NCBI GenBank assembly: GCA_040882845.1
Contig: JBBEAM010000005.1
Span: 42,876 to 106,875 of the forward strand
Direction of reading: 5' to 3'
DNA length: 64,000 nt
Source: JBBEAM01 sp040882845
Lineage (GTDB): Bacteria; Pseudomonadota; Alphaproteobacteria; Kiloniellales; DSM-21159
Shown: piece after piece, positions 49,200-57,804 of the stretch
How positions within the stretch are numbered: position 1 is the first letter of the stretch
Layout: every line of letters begins with the position of its first letter
Made by a program: the position numbers and the translations under genes
Notes under the pieces: generated by a model
Database searches by the model: none
Told to the model about the DNA's origin: nothing
What the model saw: the letters and a program-made list of their open reading frames with translations, nothing else

Positions 49200-49958
49200 T
49201 CAGAAGTACTTACTGGGCGTCACGCCGAGGATTTTCTTGAACATCTGAGCGAAGGCCCCAGCGCTGTCGAAACCGACGTCGAGCGCCACGTTGGTCACAG
49301 CTTCGCCCTGCGCGATCCGCCGCAGGGCTTCCAGCACTCTGAGATGCTGGCGCCAGGCTCGAAAGCCCATCGCGGTCTCCGCCTGGAAGAGACGTCGCAA
49401 GGTGCGCCCGCTGGCGCCGACGCTTCGTCCCCAGGCTTCGAGCGTCCGGTTGTCGGCCGGATTCTCCAGCAAGGCCTCCGCGATGCGCTTCAGCCTCGGG
49501 TCTTCGGGAAGCGGAAGCGGCAACGCTGGCGTGGGCACTTCACGCAGCTGATCGGCGATCACCGCGAGCGCATGCCGGGCCGGAGCGTCGGGCACGCGCA
49601 CCGAAACCTCGCCGCAGACATAGAGGATCAGCTCGCGCAGTAAGGGCGTGACCCCGATGACGCAGGCGGAAGGGGGGAGGCCGGTCGGAAAGGACTCTTC
49701 GATCATCAGGGAGCGGAGCGCCACCTTGCCGGACACCCGTGTTTGATGCGAAACCCCGGCGGGCACCCAGACCGCGCGCTGGGCCGGGACAACCCAATGA
49801 CCTTCGGCCGTCTCGACAGACACCACGCCCGTCGAGGGGTAGATCAAGCAGCCTCTGTCATGGACATGCCAGGCGTTCGTCTGCCCGTCGGAAGGCTCTT
49901 CGCTCACAGCGTAGATGAAATCTCTTTTGTCGCCCGATTGTTCGCTGCGCGGTGCCAT
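49200..49958 (-). CDS. AraC family transcriptional regulator
   Basis: 252 residues. The N-terminal cupin-like sensor ('HDRGCLIYPSTGVVSVETAE', 'WVVPAQRAVWVPAGVSHQ') and C-terminal two-HTH domain ('WGRSVGASGRTLRRLFQAET', 'VALDVGFDSAGAFAQMFKKI') match the NimR/AraC type that regulates MFS efflux genes. The start at 49958 follows a GGGAGG/GAGG site. The likely target is the adjacent MFS gene (inference). Confidence 0.88.
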   Translation of the reverse strand: MAPRSEQSGDKRDFIYAVSEEPSDGQTNAWHVHDRGCLIYPSTGVVSVETAEGHWVVPAQRAVWVPAGVSHQTRVSGKVALRSLMIEESFPTGLPPSACVIGVTPLLRELILYVCGEVSVRVPDAPARHALAVIADQLREVPTPALPLPLPEDPRLKRIAEALLENPADNRTLEAWGRSVGASGRTLRRLFQAETAMGFRAWRQHLRVLEALRRIAQGEAVTNVALDVGFDSAGAFAQMFKKILGVTPSKYF

Positions 49959-50042
49959 GACCTCGCCTCCCATCGCGGAAGATCCTGCTCATGTTACCGG
50001 AAAGGGAGCGCGTCGGCACTTGACACTGGCCGCGGCGGGTTC

Positions 50043-51161
50043 TCAGTCCCTATGCGCGGCCGCGATATAGTCCTCGGCCTGCATTTCCATCAGGCGGGAG
50101 ACCGTGCGTTCGAATTCGAAGGCGCCGTCGCCTTGCGGGTAGAGCTCCTGGGGCGGCGCCTCGGCGGAGAGGATCAGGTTGACCCGGTGCTCGTAGAGCG
50201 CGTCGACCAGATTCATGAAGCGCCGCGCCTCGTTGCGCTTCTCGCCGGAGAGTTTCGGCACCCCCTCGATCACCAGGCTGTGGAAGCGCCTGGCCAGCGC
50301 CAGGTAGTCCTCGGCGCCGAGCGGCCGGGCGCAGAGCTCGGCGAAGGAGAAGCGGGCGACGCCGCGCGCCGCCTGCCTGGCCGTCACCTTCCGCCCCTTG
50401 ACCGTGACGGAGACTTCCTCCGCCCCGGCGCCCTCGGTCAGCTGCCGGAAGGCCTCGTCGAGGGCGGCGGCGGAGTCGCCGTTGAGCGGCGCGTGATAGA
50501 CGGTCATGCCGCGCAGGCGGTCGAGGCGGTAGTCGGTACCGCGCCCCAGGTCGAGCTGGTCGAGGCGTTCCTTCAGCAGCGCGACGAAGGGCAGGAAGCG
50601 CTCGCGCTGCAGGCCCTTCTCGTAGAGCCGGTCGGGCTCGAAGTTGGAGGTCGCGACCACCACCACGCCGCATTCGAAAAGGCTCTCGAACAGCCGGCCG
50701 AGGATCATCGCGTCGGCGATGTTGACCACCACGAACTCGTCGAAGCAGAGCAGCCAGGCCTCCTCCGCCAGCGCCGCCGCCAATTCCGGCAGGGGATCCT
50801 GCTTTTCGCCCTTGCTGGCCTGGCGCCAGGCGTGCAGACGGTCGTGCACCTCGGCCATGAAGGCGTGGAAGTGGACCCGGCGCTTGCGCTCAACCGGCGC
50901 GCCCTCGAAGAAGAGGTCCATCAGCATCGACTTGCCGCGCCCCACCGGGCCGTAGAGGTAGAGCCCCTGGGGCGGTTCGACGTTGCGGCTGCCAAGCCCG
51001 AGCCGCGCTTTCCAGCCGCTCATGCCCTGGGTCGGCTGATAATTCTTCAGGGCGTTGTGCAGGGACTGCAGCTTCTCCGCCGCGAGTTCCTGCGCCGGAT
51101 CGCTCTTGATCTCGCCGCCGGCCTTGAGCTCACGGTAGGCGTGAAGCGGGCCTTCGCGCAT
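50043..51161 (-). CDS. zapE: Cell division protein ZapE (AFG1-like ATPase)
   Basis: 372 residues. 'GLYLYGPVGRGKSMLMDLFF' is the Walker A region, 'LLCFDEFVVVNIADAMILGR' Walker B, and 'VVVATSNFEPDRLYEKGLQR' sensor 1. ZapE binds FtsZ during division under stress in E. coli and is related to mitochondrial AFG1/LACE1. It follows the SDR gene by eight bases on the same strand. Confidence 0.93.
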   Translation of the reverse strand: MREGPLHAYRELKAGGEIKSDPAQELAAEKLQSLHNALKNYQPTQGMSGWKARLGLGSRNVEPPQGLYLYGPVGRGKSMLMDLFFEGAPVERKRRVHFHAFMAEVHDRLHAWRQASKGEKQDPLPELAAALAEEAWLLCFDEFVVVNIADAMILGRLFESLFECGVVVVATSNFEPDRLYEKGLQRERFLPFVALLKERLDQLDLGRGTDYRLDRLRGMTVYHAPLNGDSAAALDEAFRQLTEGAGAEEVSVTVKGRKVTARQAARGVARFSFAELCARPLGAEDYLALARRFHSLVIEGVPKLSGEKRNEARRFMNLVDALYEHRVNLILSAEAPPQELYPQGDGAFEFERTVSRLMEMQAEDYIAAAHRD

Positions 51162-51169
51162 GCGCTGCT

Positions 51170-51913
51170 CTAGCGTCCGCCGGCGGCGCGCAGCACCGCG
51201 CCGGTGACGTAGCTCGCCTCCTCCGACAGCAGCCAGAGCACGGCCTGGGCGATCTCCTGCGGCGTCCCGGCTCGCCCGAGCGGGACACTCGGCGCGGTCT
51301 GGGCGATGCGATCCGGATTGCCGCCGGCGGCGTGGATCTCGGTCTCGATGATGCCGGGGGCCACGGCGTTGACCCGGATGCCTTCCCCAGCGACTTCCTT
51401 GGCCAGGCCGATCGTAAAGGAGTCGATCGCGCCCTTGGTCCCGGCGTACCAGGTGTACTCGCCGGGACTGCCCAGGGCGGAGGCGACGGAGGAGATGTTG
51501 ACGATACCGCCGCCCCCTCCGCCGTGGCGGGTGGACATTCGCAGCACCGCCTCGCGCGCCGCCAGAACCGCGCCGGTGAGGTTGAGGTCGACGGTCTTGC
51601 GGATGATCTCCGGATCGACGGCATCAAGGCGGCCGATCCTGCCGGTGATCCCGGCGTTGTTGACCAGCGCGGTCAGCGGGCCGAGCTCAGCGGCGGCCTC
51701 AAACAGCGGCGCGATCTCCTCCGGCCTGGCCAGATCGGCCTGCACGGCGACGGCCTTGCGACCGAGGACCTGCACCGCCGCCACGACCTCCTGGGCCGCG
51801 GCATGGTTCCCCGCGTAGTTGACGCAGATATCGTAGCCCCGCTCGGCCGCGAGACGGCAGATCGCCGCCCCGATTCCCCGGCTGCCGCCGGTCACCAGCA
51901 TCGTGCCGCTCAT
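51170..51913 (-). CDS. SDR family oxidoreductase
   Basis: 247 residues. The classical SDR nucleotide motif 'VTGGSRGIGAAICRLAAERG' is followed by 'LVNNAGITGRIGRLD', catalytic Ser in 'GGGIVNISSVASALG' and 'YTWYAGTKGAID' (Y-x3-K). The C-terminus 'EEASYVTGAVLRAAGGR' is typical. It is an NAD(P)-dependent alcohol/ketone oxidoreductase of unknown substrate. It lies directly upstream of zapE and may be co-transcribed by chance of spacing. Confidence 0.88.
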   Translation of the reverse strand: MSGTMLVTGGSRGIGAAICRLAAERGYDICVNYAGNHAAAQEVVAAVQVLGRKAVAVQADLARPEEIAPLFEAAAELGPLTALVNNAGITGRIGRLDAVDPEIIRKTVDLNLTGAVLAAREAVLRMSTRHGGGGGGIVNISSVASALGSPGEYTWYAGTKGAIDSFTIGLAKEVAGEGIRVNAVAPGIIETEIHAAGGNPDRIAQTAPSVPLGRAGTPQEIAQAVLWLLSEEASYVTGAVLRAAGGR

Positions 51914-52029
51914 CGCTCCTCGCTCTCGTAGCCCCGTCGATCTCGCGGCAGACTAACGGCCAGGATACTTTTCGCAAAGCCGCCGCCATGACGAACCGTG
52001 GAACGCGTGTTGGTCTGCCACGGCCCAGT

Positions 52030-53355
52030 CTACTTGGCCGCCACGGCGGGAGGCGCAAAGCGGGCAACCATCTCCTGACGCAGCTTATAGGCGGCGCTCT
52101 CCTCCTCGGCACGGACGTCGCGCCAGCAGACCACCTCGCCCTCGGCGACGTCGCGAGTGAGGGTAATGCCCTGGGCCAGGCCGATCGGCACGGCGCCGCG
52201 CGCGATGCTGTCCTCGGCGGCGGTCAGGCGGCCCCAGACGCAGTAGCCGCCCTCGCCGTCGAGCAGCTCGCCGGCCTTGAGCGGCCGCTTGGCCACGGCA
52301 GCGACATCGCCGGTGAAGCTCCGGGTCGTGCCGGTCGGCTCACCGCGCAGGGCGACCGAGAGCACCGAGATTCCGAGCTCCAGCCCGATCAGGTGATAGG
52401 GCTTGTACATCGCGGCGAAACGGCCCGAGGAATCGGTCTTCAGGCCGTATTCGCGGAAGCAGCGCGCGGTGTAGTCCGAGGAGGCCTCGAACACCGTATA
52501 AACGCCCCAGCGCAGGTCGCGCTCGACCGTTCCGCCCTCGCGCCGCTCGCTGGAAATCACCTCGACCATGCCCTTGTCGTCGAGCAGGCCGCCGGCGGAT
52601 TTCGGTTTCAACACCTCGGCCAGCTCGTCGACGCTGCAGGGCGGAAAGGCGAGCCCGCCGCGCGGGACGCCCAGGCCGGTGGCATTGGCGACGGCGGCCA
52701 TTTCGATGCCCGACTTGGTGCCGTCGAGGAAGGAGTTGAACATCTTCGGGTTCATGCCGCCCGCCTTGGCATCCTCCGGCGAGAGGCCGTAGTAGTCCCA
52801 GACCGTATCCGGCGTCGAGGCATGATAACCCGGCAGGTACTTGGTGCCCTTGCCGGCGGCGACGACCTCCAGACCGATGGAGCGGGCCCAGTCGACCATT
52901 TCGCAGATCAGCGCCGGCTGGTCGCCGTAGGCCATGGAATAGACCACGCCGGCCTTGCGGCAGGCCTCGGCCAGCAGCGGCCCGGCCAGGACGTCGGCCT
53001 CGACGTTGACCATGACGATGTGCTTGCCCTCGCGCGCCGCGGTCAGGGCGTGCTCGACGCCGACTGCGGGATGCCCGGTCGCTTCGATCGCCACCTCGAC
53101 CGCCGGGTCGGCGATCAGGTCGGCGCCGCTCTCGACGAAGCGGGTCGCGGCGATCAGCGCGTCGTCCCAGCCGACCGCCTTACAGGCCTGACGCGCCCGG
53201 TCGGGGTCGAGATCGGCGATGACCGCGACCTCGAGGCCCGGCGTCTTGGCGACCTGGGCCAGGAACATGGAGCCGAACTTGCCGGCGCCGATCAGCCCGG
53301 CGCGTACCGGCTTGCCGGCGTCGAGGCGTTTCTGCAGCAGGGCGTGGAGATTCAT
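52030..53355 (-). CDS. NAD(P)-binding oxidoreductase with C-terminal SAF domain
   Basis: 441 residues. It has an N-terminal Rossmann domain of the homoserine-dehydrogenase type ('VRAGLIGAGKFGSMFLAQVA', 'VAVIADLDPDRAR') and 'VEVAIEATGHPAVGVEHALT', a middle domain with 'YGDQPALICEMVDWARSIGL', and a C-terminal SAF-like region ('AVPIGLAQGITLTRDVAEGE'). Such proteins are often misnamed FlgA; they are thought to act on sugar acids or related compounds. The substrate is unknown. GAGAGGAAG precedes the start. Confidence 0.8.
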   Translation of the reverse strand: MNLHALLQKRLDAGKPVRAGLIGAGKFGSMFLAQVAKTPGLEVAVIADLDPDRARQACKAVGWDDALIAATRFVESGADLIADPAVEVAIEATGHPAVGVEHALTAAREGKHIVMVNVEADVLAGPLLAEACRKAGVVYSMAYGDQPALICEMVDWARSIGLEVVAAGKGTKYLPGYHASTPDTVWDYYGLSPEDAKAGGMNPKMFNSFLDGTKSGIEMAAVANATGLGVPRGGLAFPPCSVDELAEVLKPKSAGGLLDDKGMVEVISSERREGGTVERDLRWGVYTVFEASSDYTARCFREYGLKTDSSGRFAAMYKPYHLIGLELGISVLSVALRGEPTGTTRSFTGDVAAVAKRPLKAGELLDGEGGYCVWGRLTAAEDSIARGAVPIGLAQGITLTRDVAEGEVVCWRDVRAEEESAAYKLRQEMVARFAPPAVAAK

Positions 53356-53412
53356 GGCTTTCTACTTCCTCTCGATTTTCGGTGCTCAGAACCGGGACTC
53401 GGCGGAACCCGA

Positions 53413-53874
53413 TCAGAGCAGTTTTCGGTACACGACGAAGCCGGAGTTCTCCGCGACCTTGTCGTAGAGCCGCATGGCGGTTTGGTTGGTCTCGTGGGTC
53501 AGCCAATAGACCCGCGGCGCCCCGGCGCGTTCGGCTTGCGCATAGACTTCCTCGATCAGCGCCCGTCCCACGCCCTTGCCGCGCGCCGCCTCGCTGGTGA
53601 AGAGATCCTGCAGATAGCAGTTCGGCCCGATGGAGGTGGTGCTGCGGTGGAAAATGTAGTGCGTCAAGCCGAGCAGGCGGCTGCCGCTCTCGGCGACCAG
53701 CGCATGCATCGGCTCGTAGCCGTCGAAGAAGCGCGCCCAGGTGGTCTCGGTCATCTCGGGCACGACCGCGGTGGCGCCGCTGCGCCCATAGAAGGCGTTG
53801 TAGCCCTCCCAGAGGACAAGCCACTGGTCGTGGTCCTGTCGAACCACCGGCCGAACGATCAGATCCTCGGACAT
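53413..53874 (-). CDS. GNAT family N-acetyltransferase
   Basis: 153 residues. The acetyl-CoA binding motif A 'LQDLFTSEAARGKGVGRALI' and motif B 'YWLTHETNQTAMRLYDKVAE' identify it, with a PAT-like N-terminus 'VRPVVRQDHDQWLVLWEGYN'. It transfers an acyl group to an unknown amine. A GGGGGAG ribosome site precedes the ATG. It is 57 bases upstream of the SAF-domain dehydrogenase on the same strand. Confidence 0.9.
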   Translation of the reverse strand: MSEDLIVRPVVRQDHDQWLVLWEGYNAFYGRSGATAVVPEMTETTWARFFDGYEPMHALVAESGSRLLGLTHYIFHRSTTSIGPNCYLQDLFTSEAARGKGVGRALIEEVYAQAERAGAPRVYWLTHETNQTAMRLYDKVAENSGFVVYRKLL

Positions 53875-53969
53875 CCGCGCTCCCCCGCGCTAGGAAAGAA
53901 ACATGCCGGGCAGCCCCTCAGGAGGAAGCCCCGCTGGAGAAACCCCCGGCGGCCCCCGGTCAGCCGGGC

Positions 53970-54776
53970 CTACTCCGCCGCCTGGCCGGAGGCTTTTTCG
54001 CGCGCCAGCTCCCTCAGGGCGTTGTCGGGCAGCGGCTCGATCGGAGTGAAGTCGCGGTGGGCGATCCACTCCTCGCGCTTGTACTTGCGGATGTGGTTGT
54101 TCACCTCGCAGAGGCTCAGATAGACGATGGTGCGGTTCCAGGGGCTGATGTTCGGCGGGCTGGCGTGCACCAGGTTGCAGTGGAACATCAGCACCGACCC
54201 GCGCTTTCCGGTCGGCGCGACGATGCCGCCCTCCTCGGCCAGGCGGGTCACGGTCTCGCGGTCCAGGGTCCACAGCGGATAGGAGGTGGTCTCCAGGTCG
54301 TGCCCGGCCTCCAGCACCCCGGCCTTGTGGCTGCGCGGGATGAACATCAGCGGGCCGTTGACCGCGGAGACGTCGTCGAGGAAGAGGGCGATGTTCATCG
54401 CACGCGGCTCCGGCATCTCGTCGTCGCGCGCCCAGGTGCCATAGTCCTGATGCCACTGCCAGACCTGCCCGTCGAAGGCCGCCTTGGCGTTGATCTTGAA
54501 CTGATGCATGTAAACCTGGCCGTCGAGCAGCTGCATCACCGGCTCGACCAGCCGGGGATGCGCACCGAGACGGCGGTAGGCATCGTTGAAAGTGTGCGCG
54601 GCAAAGGCTGTGCGGGCGACGCCATTATCCTCGCGCCAGACTTCTTTGCGCTCGGTGGCGTAGATCTTGGCCGCCTCCTCGCGCAACAGGCCCGCCTCCT
54701 CCTCGTCGAAGGTTTCGGGCAGGAAGAGATAGCCCTCCCTATGAAATTCCTCGATTTGGGCTGCGGTCAGTTTCAT
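53970..54776 (-). CDS. EctD-like phytanoyl-CoA dioxygenase family protein, copy 1
   Basis: 268 residues from the ATG at 54776 (MKLTAAQIEEFHREGYLFLP), which has GGAGAGGA upstream. The Fe(II) site is 'WQWHQDYGTW' (His-x-Asp) and the distal His is in 'FHCNLVHASPPNISPWNRT', with Arg for 2-oxoglutarate. The layout WHQDYGTWxxxDxMPEP and HCNxxH...NISP parallels ectoine hydroxylase, so a hydroxylase of a small zwitterion or amino acid is likely. A paralogue lies at 57805-58605. The substrate is unknown. Confidence 0.85.
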   Translation of the reverse strand: MKLTAAQIEEFHREGYLFLPETFDEEEAGLLREEAAKIYATERKEVWREDNGVARTAFAAHTFNDAYRRLGAHPRLVEPVMQLLDGQVYMHQFKINAKAAFDGQVWQWHQDYGTWARDDEMPEPRAMNIALFLDDVSAVNGPLMFIPRSHKAGVLEAGHDLETTSYPLWTLDRETVTRLAEEGGIVAPTGKRGSVLMFHCNLVHASPPNISPWNRTIVYLSLCEVNNHIRKYKREEWIAHRDFTPIEPLPDNALRELAREKASGQAAE

Positions 54777-54908
54777 GGCGTTCCTCTCCAGAGTACCCAC
54801 AAGATTGTGGAGCGGCGGCCGAAGTTGTTCAAGCCGCCCGATATCTTCAGAAACTTAGAGAGGTAATATAACCGCTGACGCGCGCGCTGCCCATCAAGAA
54901 TTGCGAGG

Positions 54909-55103
54909 CTAGCCGCGCCAGCCCAGATAGCCGCGGGCATAGAGCGCGCTCTCGGCTTGGCCGAGCGGACCGGCGCCCTGCGGCGCTGCCGCCGGTGAGA
55001 AGGCCGGGAAGCCGGCGAAGCGGGCGCACAGGCCGTGCCACAAGCCGTGCAGGGTCAGGCGGGGGGCGGCCAGGGTGCCGTGGGTCAGGGTGAAAGCGCT
55101 CAT
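54909..55103 (-). CDS. Small unknown protein divergent from the LysR gene
   Basis: 64 residues from the ATG at 55103, which has GGAG eight bases upstream. It reads MSAFTLTHGTLAAPRLTLHG and ends 'ALYARGYLGWRG'. The amphipathic start and basic end are slightly like short DUF1127-type proteins, but I cannot confirm that. It lies between the EctD-like gene and the LysR gene and is divergent from the latter, so it could be a regulatory target. It may be spurious. Confidence 0.4.
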   Translation of the reverse strand: MSAFTLTHGTLAAPRLTLHGLWHGLCARFAGFPAFSPAAAPQGAGPLGQAESALYARGYLGWRG

Positions 55104-55184
55104 CTTCAATCTCCATCAGGTGCTGCTGTGGCCGCGGAAGAGAATCTTTCAGATTTTCTCAAGATTGCGGCTTCTGTTTTTCCG

Positions 55185-55211
55185 ATACCTGGGTATATGA
55201 TGGACAATACC
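55185..55211. promoter_or_regulatory. Possible LysR operator in the divergent intergenic region
   Basis: ATACC-TG-GGTAT (55185-55196) is a perfect inverted repeat, and a further ATACC half-site is at 55207-55211. It lies in an AT-rich 155-base gap (55104-55258), 48-74 bases before the LysR start. It is a plausible binding site for the LysR regulator and is also placed to affect the divergent gene. Confidence 0.4.
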
Positions 55212-55258
55212 GGGCTTAAAATTGATTTGTTCTCTCTGATACTTTAGGTTTTCTCAAC

Positions 55259-56206
55259 ATGCCTAGCGATCCTGGCCGTCTTCCCTCCCTGAATGCCCTG
55301 CGCGCCTTCGAAGCCGCCGCGCGGCTCGGCAGCCTGACTCGCGCCGCCGAGGAGCTGCACGTCACCACGGCGGCGGTCAGCCACCAGATCAAGGCGCTGG
55401 AGAACGATCTGGGGCTGAAGCTGCTGCGCCGCGTAGGCCGGGAGATCGCCCCCAGCGAGGCCGCCGAGCCGGGGCTGGACTCGCTGCGAGAGGGCTTCGA
55501 CCTGCTGCACCAGGCGGTGCGGCGGATGCGCGCGCGGCCCTCCGGCCGCAGCTTGACCATCTCGATCGCGCCCTCGCTGGCCGCGCTCTGGCTGATTCCC
55601 CGGCTCGAACGCTTCTCCACCGCGCATCCCGGCATCGGCATCCTGCTCGACACCAAATGGGGCCGCACCGACTTCGCCCGCTCACCGGTCGACCTGGCGA
55701 TCCGCTATGGGCCCGGCGGCTACCAGGGCTATTTCTCGCGGCAACTCTTCATCGAGGAGTTCTTCCCGGTCTGCGCGCCGCGCCTGCTGGAAGGCGCGCG
55801 CCCGCTGCGGCAGCCGGAGGATCTGAGGCACCACAGCCTGATCCACGTGAACTACGTCCACGCCGACGAGAACTGGCGCGACTGGCCGATGTGGCTCTCC
55901 GCCGCCGGCGTCACCGGCATCGACCCGGAGCAGGGGCTGCACTTCTACCAGACGGATCTGGGCCTGCGCGCCGCGGTCGCCGGCCAGGGCGTGGCCCTGG
56001 GGACCACGGCCCTGGTCGTCGACCTGCTGGAGCAGGGCGCGCTGCTCAAGCCCTTCGCTCTCTCGCTGGAGAGTCCGCTCGGCTATTACATCGTCTGCCC
56101 GGAGGAAAGCGCGCGGCGCGGCGCCGTGGCCGCCTTCATCGAATGGGTGATGGGCGAGGCCGAGGAGTCCTGGGCGGCGCTCAAGCGGATGGCGGGCGAG
56201 GCCTGA
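55259..56206 (+). CDS. LysR family regulator, GcvA-like
   Basis: 315 residues. The N-terminal winged HTH 'LPSLNALRAFEAAARLGSLT', 'AAEELHVTTAAVSHQIKALE' and 'GLKLLRRVGREI' is the GcvA-type opening. The substrate-binding domain has 'SIAPSLAALWLIPRLERFS', 'LGTTALVVDLLEQGALLKPF' and 'YYIVCPEESARRGAVAAF'. GcvA regulates glycine cleavage; relatives control amino acid metabolism genes. It is divergent from the small gene and the EctD-like dioxygenase, which are probable targets, and converges on the LysE gene. Confidence 0.9.
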   Translation: MPSDPGRLPSLNALRAFEAAARLGSLTRAAEELHVTTAAVSHQIKALENDLGLKLLRRVGREIAPSEAAEPGLDSLREGFDLLHQAVRRMRARPSGRSLTISIAPSLAALWLIPRLERFSTAHPGIGILLDTKWGRTDFARSPVDLAIRYGPGGYQGYFSRQLFIEEFFPVCAPRLLEGARPLRQPEDLRHHSLIHVNYVHADENWRDWPMWLSAAGVTGIDPEQGLHFYQTDLGLRAAVAGQGVALGTTALVVDLLEQGALLKPFALSLESPLGYYIVCPEESARRGAVAAFIEWVMGEAEESWAALKRMAGEA

Positions 56207-56221
56207 GGGCTGGCCCTGGCT

Positions 56222-56854
56222 TTATTGCCGCGACGCCGCGAGATTAATCCCCAGCGCCACCAGTATGCCGCCGCCGATCCGCTGCGTCAGGCGCCGCGCT
56301 GCCTGGGACCCGGCGAGCAGCCGCGTCAATCGCTCGGACAGCAGGACGCAGACGACATCGGTGAAGGAGAACACGAAGTTGACGATGGTGCCGAGAATCA
56401 GGACCTGCGCCCAGACCGGCAGCGCCGCGGAAACCTCGGTGAACTGCGGCAGGAAAGCCAGATAGAATAGCGCCGTCTTGGGATTCAGGACCTCCACCGT
56501 AATGCCTTCGCGCACCGCGTGGGGCAGTGTCTTCGCTTCCATGCGAAGCGGCGAAACGGCTAGCTCTGCCCGCGAGGTGAAAAGCTTAACGCCGAGCCAG
56601 ATCAGATAGGCGGCGCCGAGCAGCTTGACCGCGGCATAGAGAACGGGAACCGCCTCCAGCAGCACCGCGAGACCGCAGGCAGCCGCTGCGACATGGGCGT
56701 AGCCGGCGAGATGCAGACCGAGGGCGGAATGCCAGCCGGCGCGCCGCCCGCGGGCGATGGTTTGCGCCGCCGCGTAGAACATGCCCGGCCCGGGCACGCA
56801 GGCGAAGATCGCGGTCGCGACGAAAAACGGCAGCAACAGCTCGGTGGAGGGCAT
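56222..56854 (-). CDS. LysE family exporter
   Basis: 210 residues with six hydrophobic segments. 'FACVPGPGMFYAAAQTIARG' near residue 20 is the family signature, followed by 'HLAGYAHVAAAACGLAVLLE' and 'LLGAAYLIWLGVKLF'. Homologues (RhtB/LysE) export amino acids or their derivatives. It is convergent with the LysR gene, 15 bases between stops. Confidence 0.9.
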   Translation of the reverse strand: MPSTELLLPFFVATAIFACVPGPGMFYAAAQTIARGRRAGWHSALGLHLAGYAHVAAAACGLAVLLEAVPVLYAAVKLLGAAYLIWLGVKLFTSRAELAVSPLRMEAKTLPHAVREGITVEVLNPKTALFYLAFLPQFTEVSAALPVWAQVLILGTIVNFVFSFTDVVCVLLSERLTRLLAGSQAARRLTQRIGGGILVALGINLAASRQ

Positions 56855-56930
56855 CGGCAGGGCTCCGGAAGTTGTCCCCTAAAATCTTTAGCACGGGGGG
56901 CCGCCGGGTCGAGGGGAATCCGCAACGCCC

Positions 56931-57794
56931 TTACGGCAAACCCGCGCCGGCCGCCTCGAAGGCGAAGCTCTCGCCGAGCAGGGCCGAGGCGCGCGGGGCG
57001 ATCCGGCGCGGATCGCCGGTGGTGAGGAAGCGCGTGCCGCCGCCTGGGACCGCGAACTCCGGGTGTCGCAAGAGATACCCGGCCAGGCTCTCCGCCGAGA
57101 GCGCGGCCTGGGAGAGGATCGGCGCGTTCTCCGGCAGAGCCGCGCGGAACTGCGCGGCGACCAGGGGGAAATGGGTGCAGCCGAGCACCACCGCCTCGGG
57201 CGCCGCCATCCGCTGCGCCAGGGTGCGGCAGAAGCCGGAAACCATCCCCGCCAGCTCCTCAGCCGGGGCGCCGCCCTCGATTGCCGCGACCAGACCGGGG
57301 CAGGCGACCTCGGCGACGGTGAAGCCCGGCGCGCGGCGGCGGATCTCGCGGCCATAGGCACCGCTTTCCACCGTCCGGGTGGTGGCGAAAACGGCAATGC
57401 CGCGGCGCGGGTCCTCTGGCCGGACCTGCCGTTCAGGATGGTCCACAGCCCAAGCGACGCCGGTCAGCGCCTCCACCGTGGGCACGAAGATACCGAGAAT
57501 GCGCCGCCCCGGCCGGCCGGGCAGCCAGTCCTCCTGCAGGCGCCGCAGGGCGACCGCCGCCGCGGTGTTGCAGGCCAGCACCACCAGCCTGCAGTCGAGC
57601 TCGAACAGCCGCTCGACCCCGGCACGGGTCATGGCCAGGATCTCCTCCGGCCTATGCTCGCCATAAGGCGCGTTGGCGTGATCGCCGAGATAGAGAAAGC
57701 GCTGCTCCGGCAGGCGCGTCTGCAGCGCCCGCCAGACCGTCAGGCCGCCGTGGCCGCTGTCGAAGACGCCGATCGCGCCGGCTTGATCGCTCAC
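56931..57794 (-). CDS. murI: Glutamate racemase
   Basis: 287 residues. It has 'IGVFDSGHGGLTVWRAL', catalytic Cys in 'LVVLACNTAAAVALRRLQ' and the second Cys in 'VVLGCTHFPLV', with 'YLGDHANAPYGEHRPEEI'. It makes D-glutamate for peptidoglycan. It begins 10 bases after the stop of the second EctD-like gene, so it may be expressed from that gene's promoter. Confidence 0.95.
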   Translation of the reverse strand: MSDQAGAIGVFDSGHGGLTVWRALQTRLPEQRFLYLGDHANAPYGEHRPEEILAMTRAGVERLFELDCRLVVLACNTAAAVALRRLQEDWLPGRPGRRILGIFVPTVEALTGVAWAVDHPERQVRPEDPRRGIAVFATTRTVESGAYGREIRRRAPGFTVAEVACPGLVAAIEGGAPAEELAGMVSGFCRTLAQRMAAPEAVVLGCTHFPLVAAQFRAALPENAPILSQAALSAESLAGYLLRHPEFAVPGGGTRFLTTGDPRRIAPRASALLGESFAFEAAGAGLP

Positions 57795-57804
57795 CTGGCT
57801 TCGC

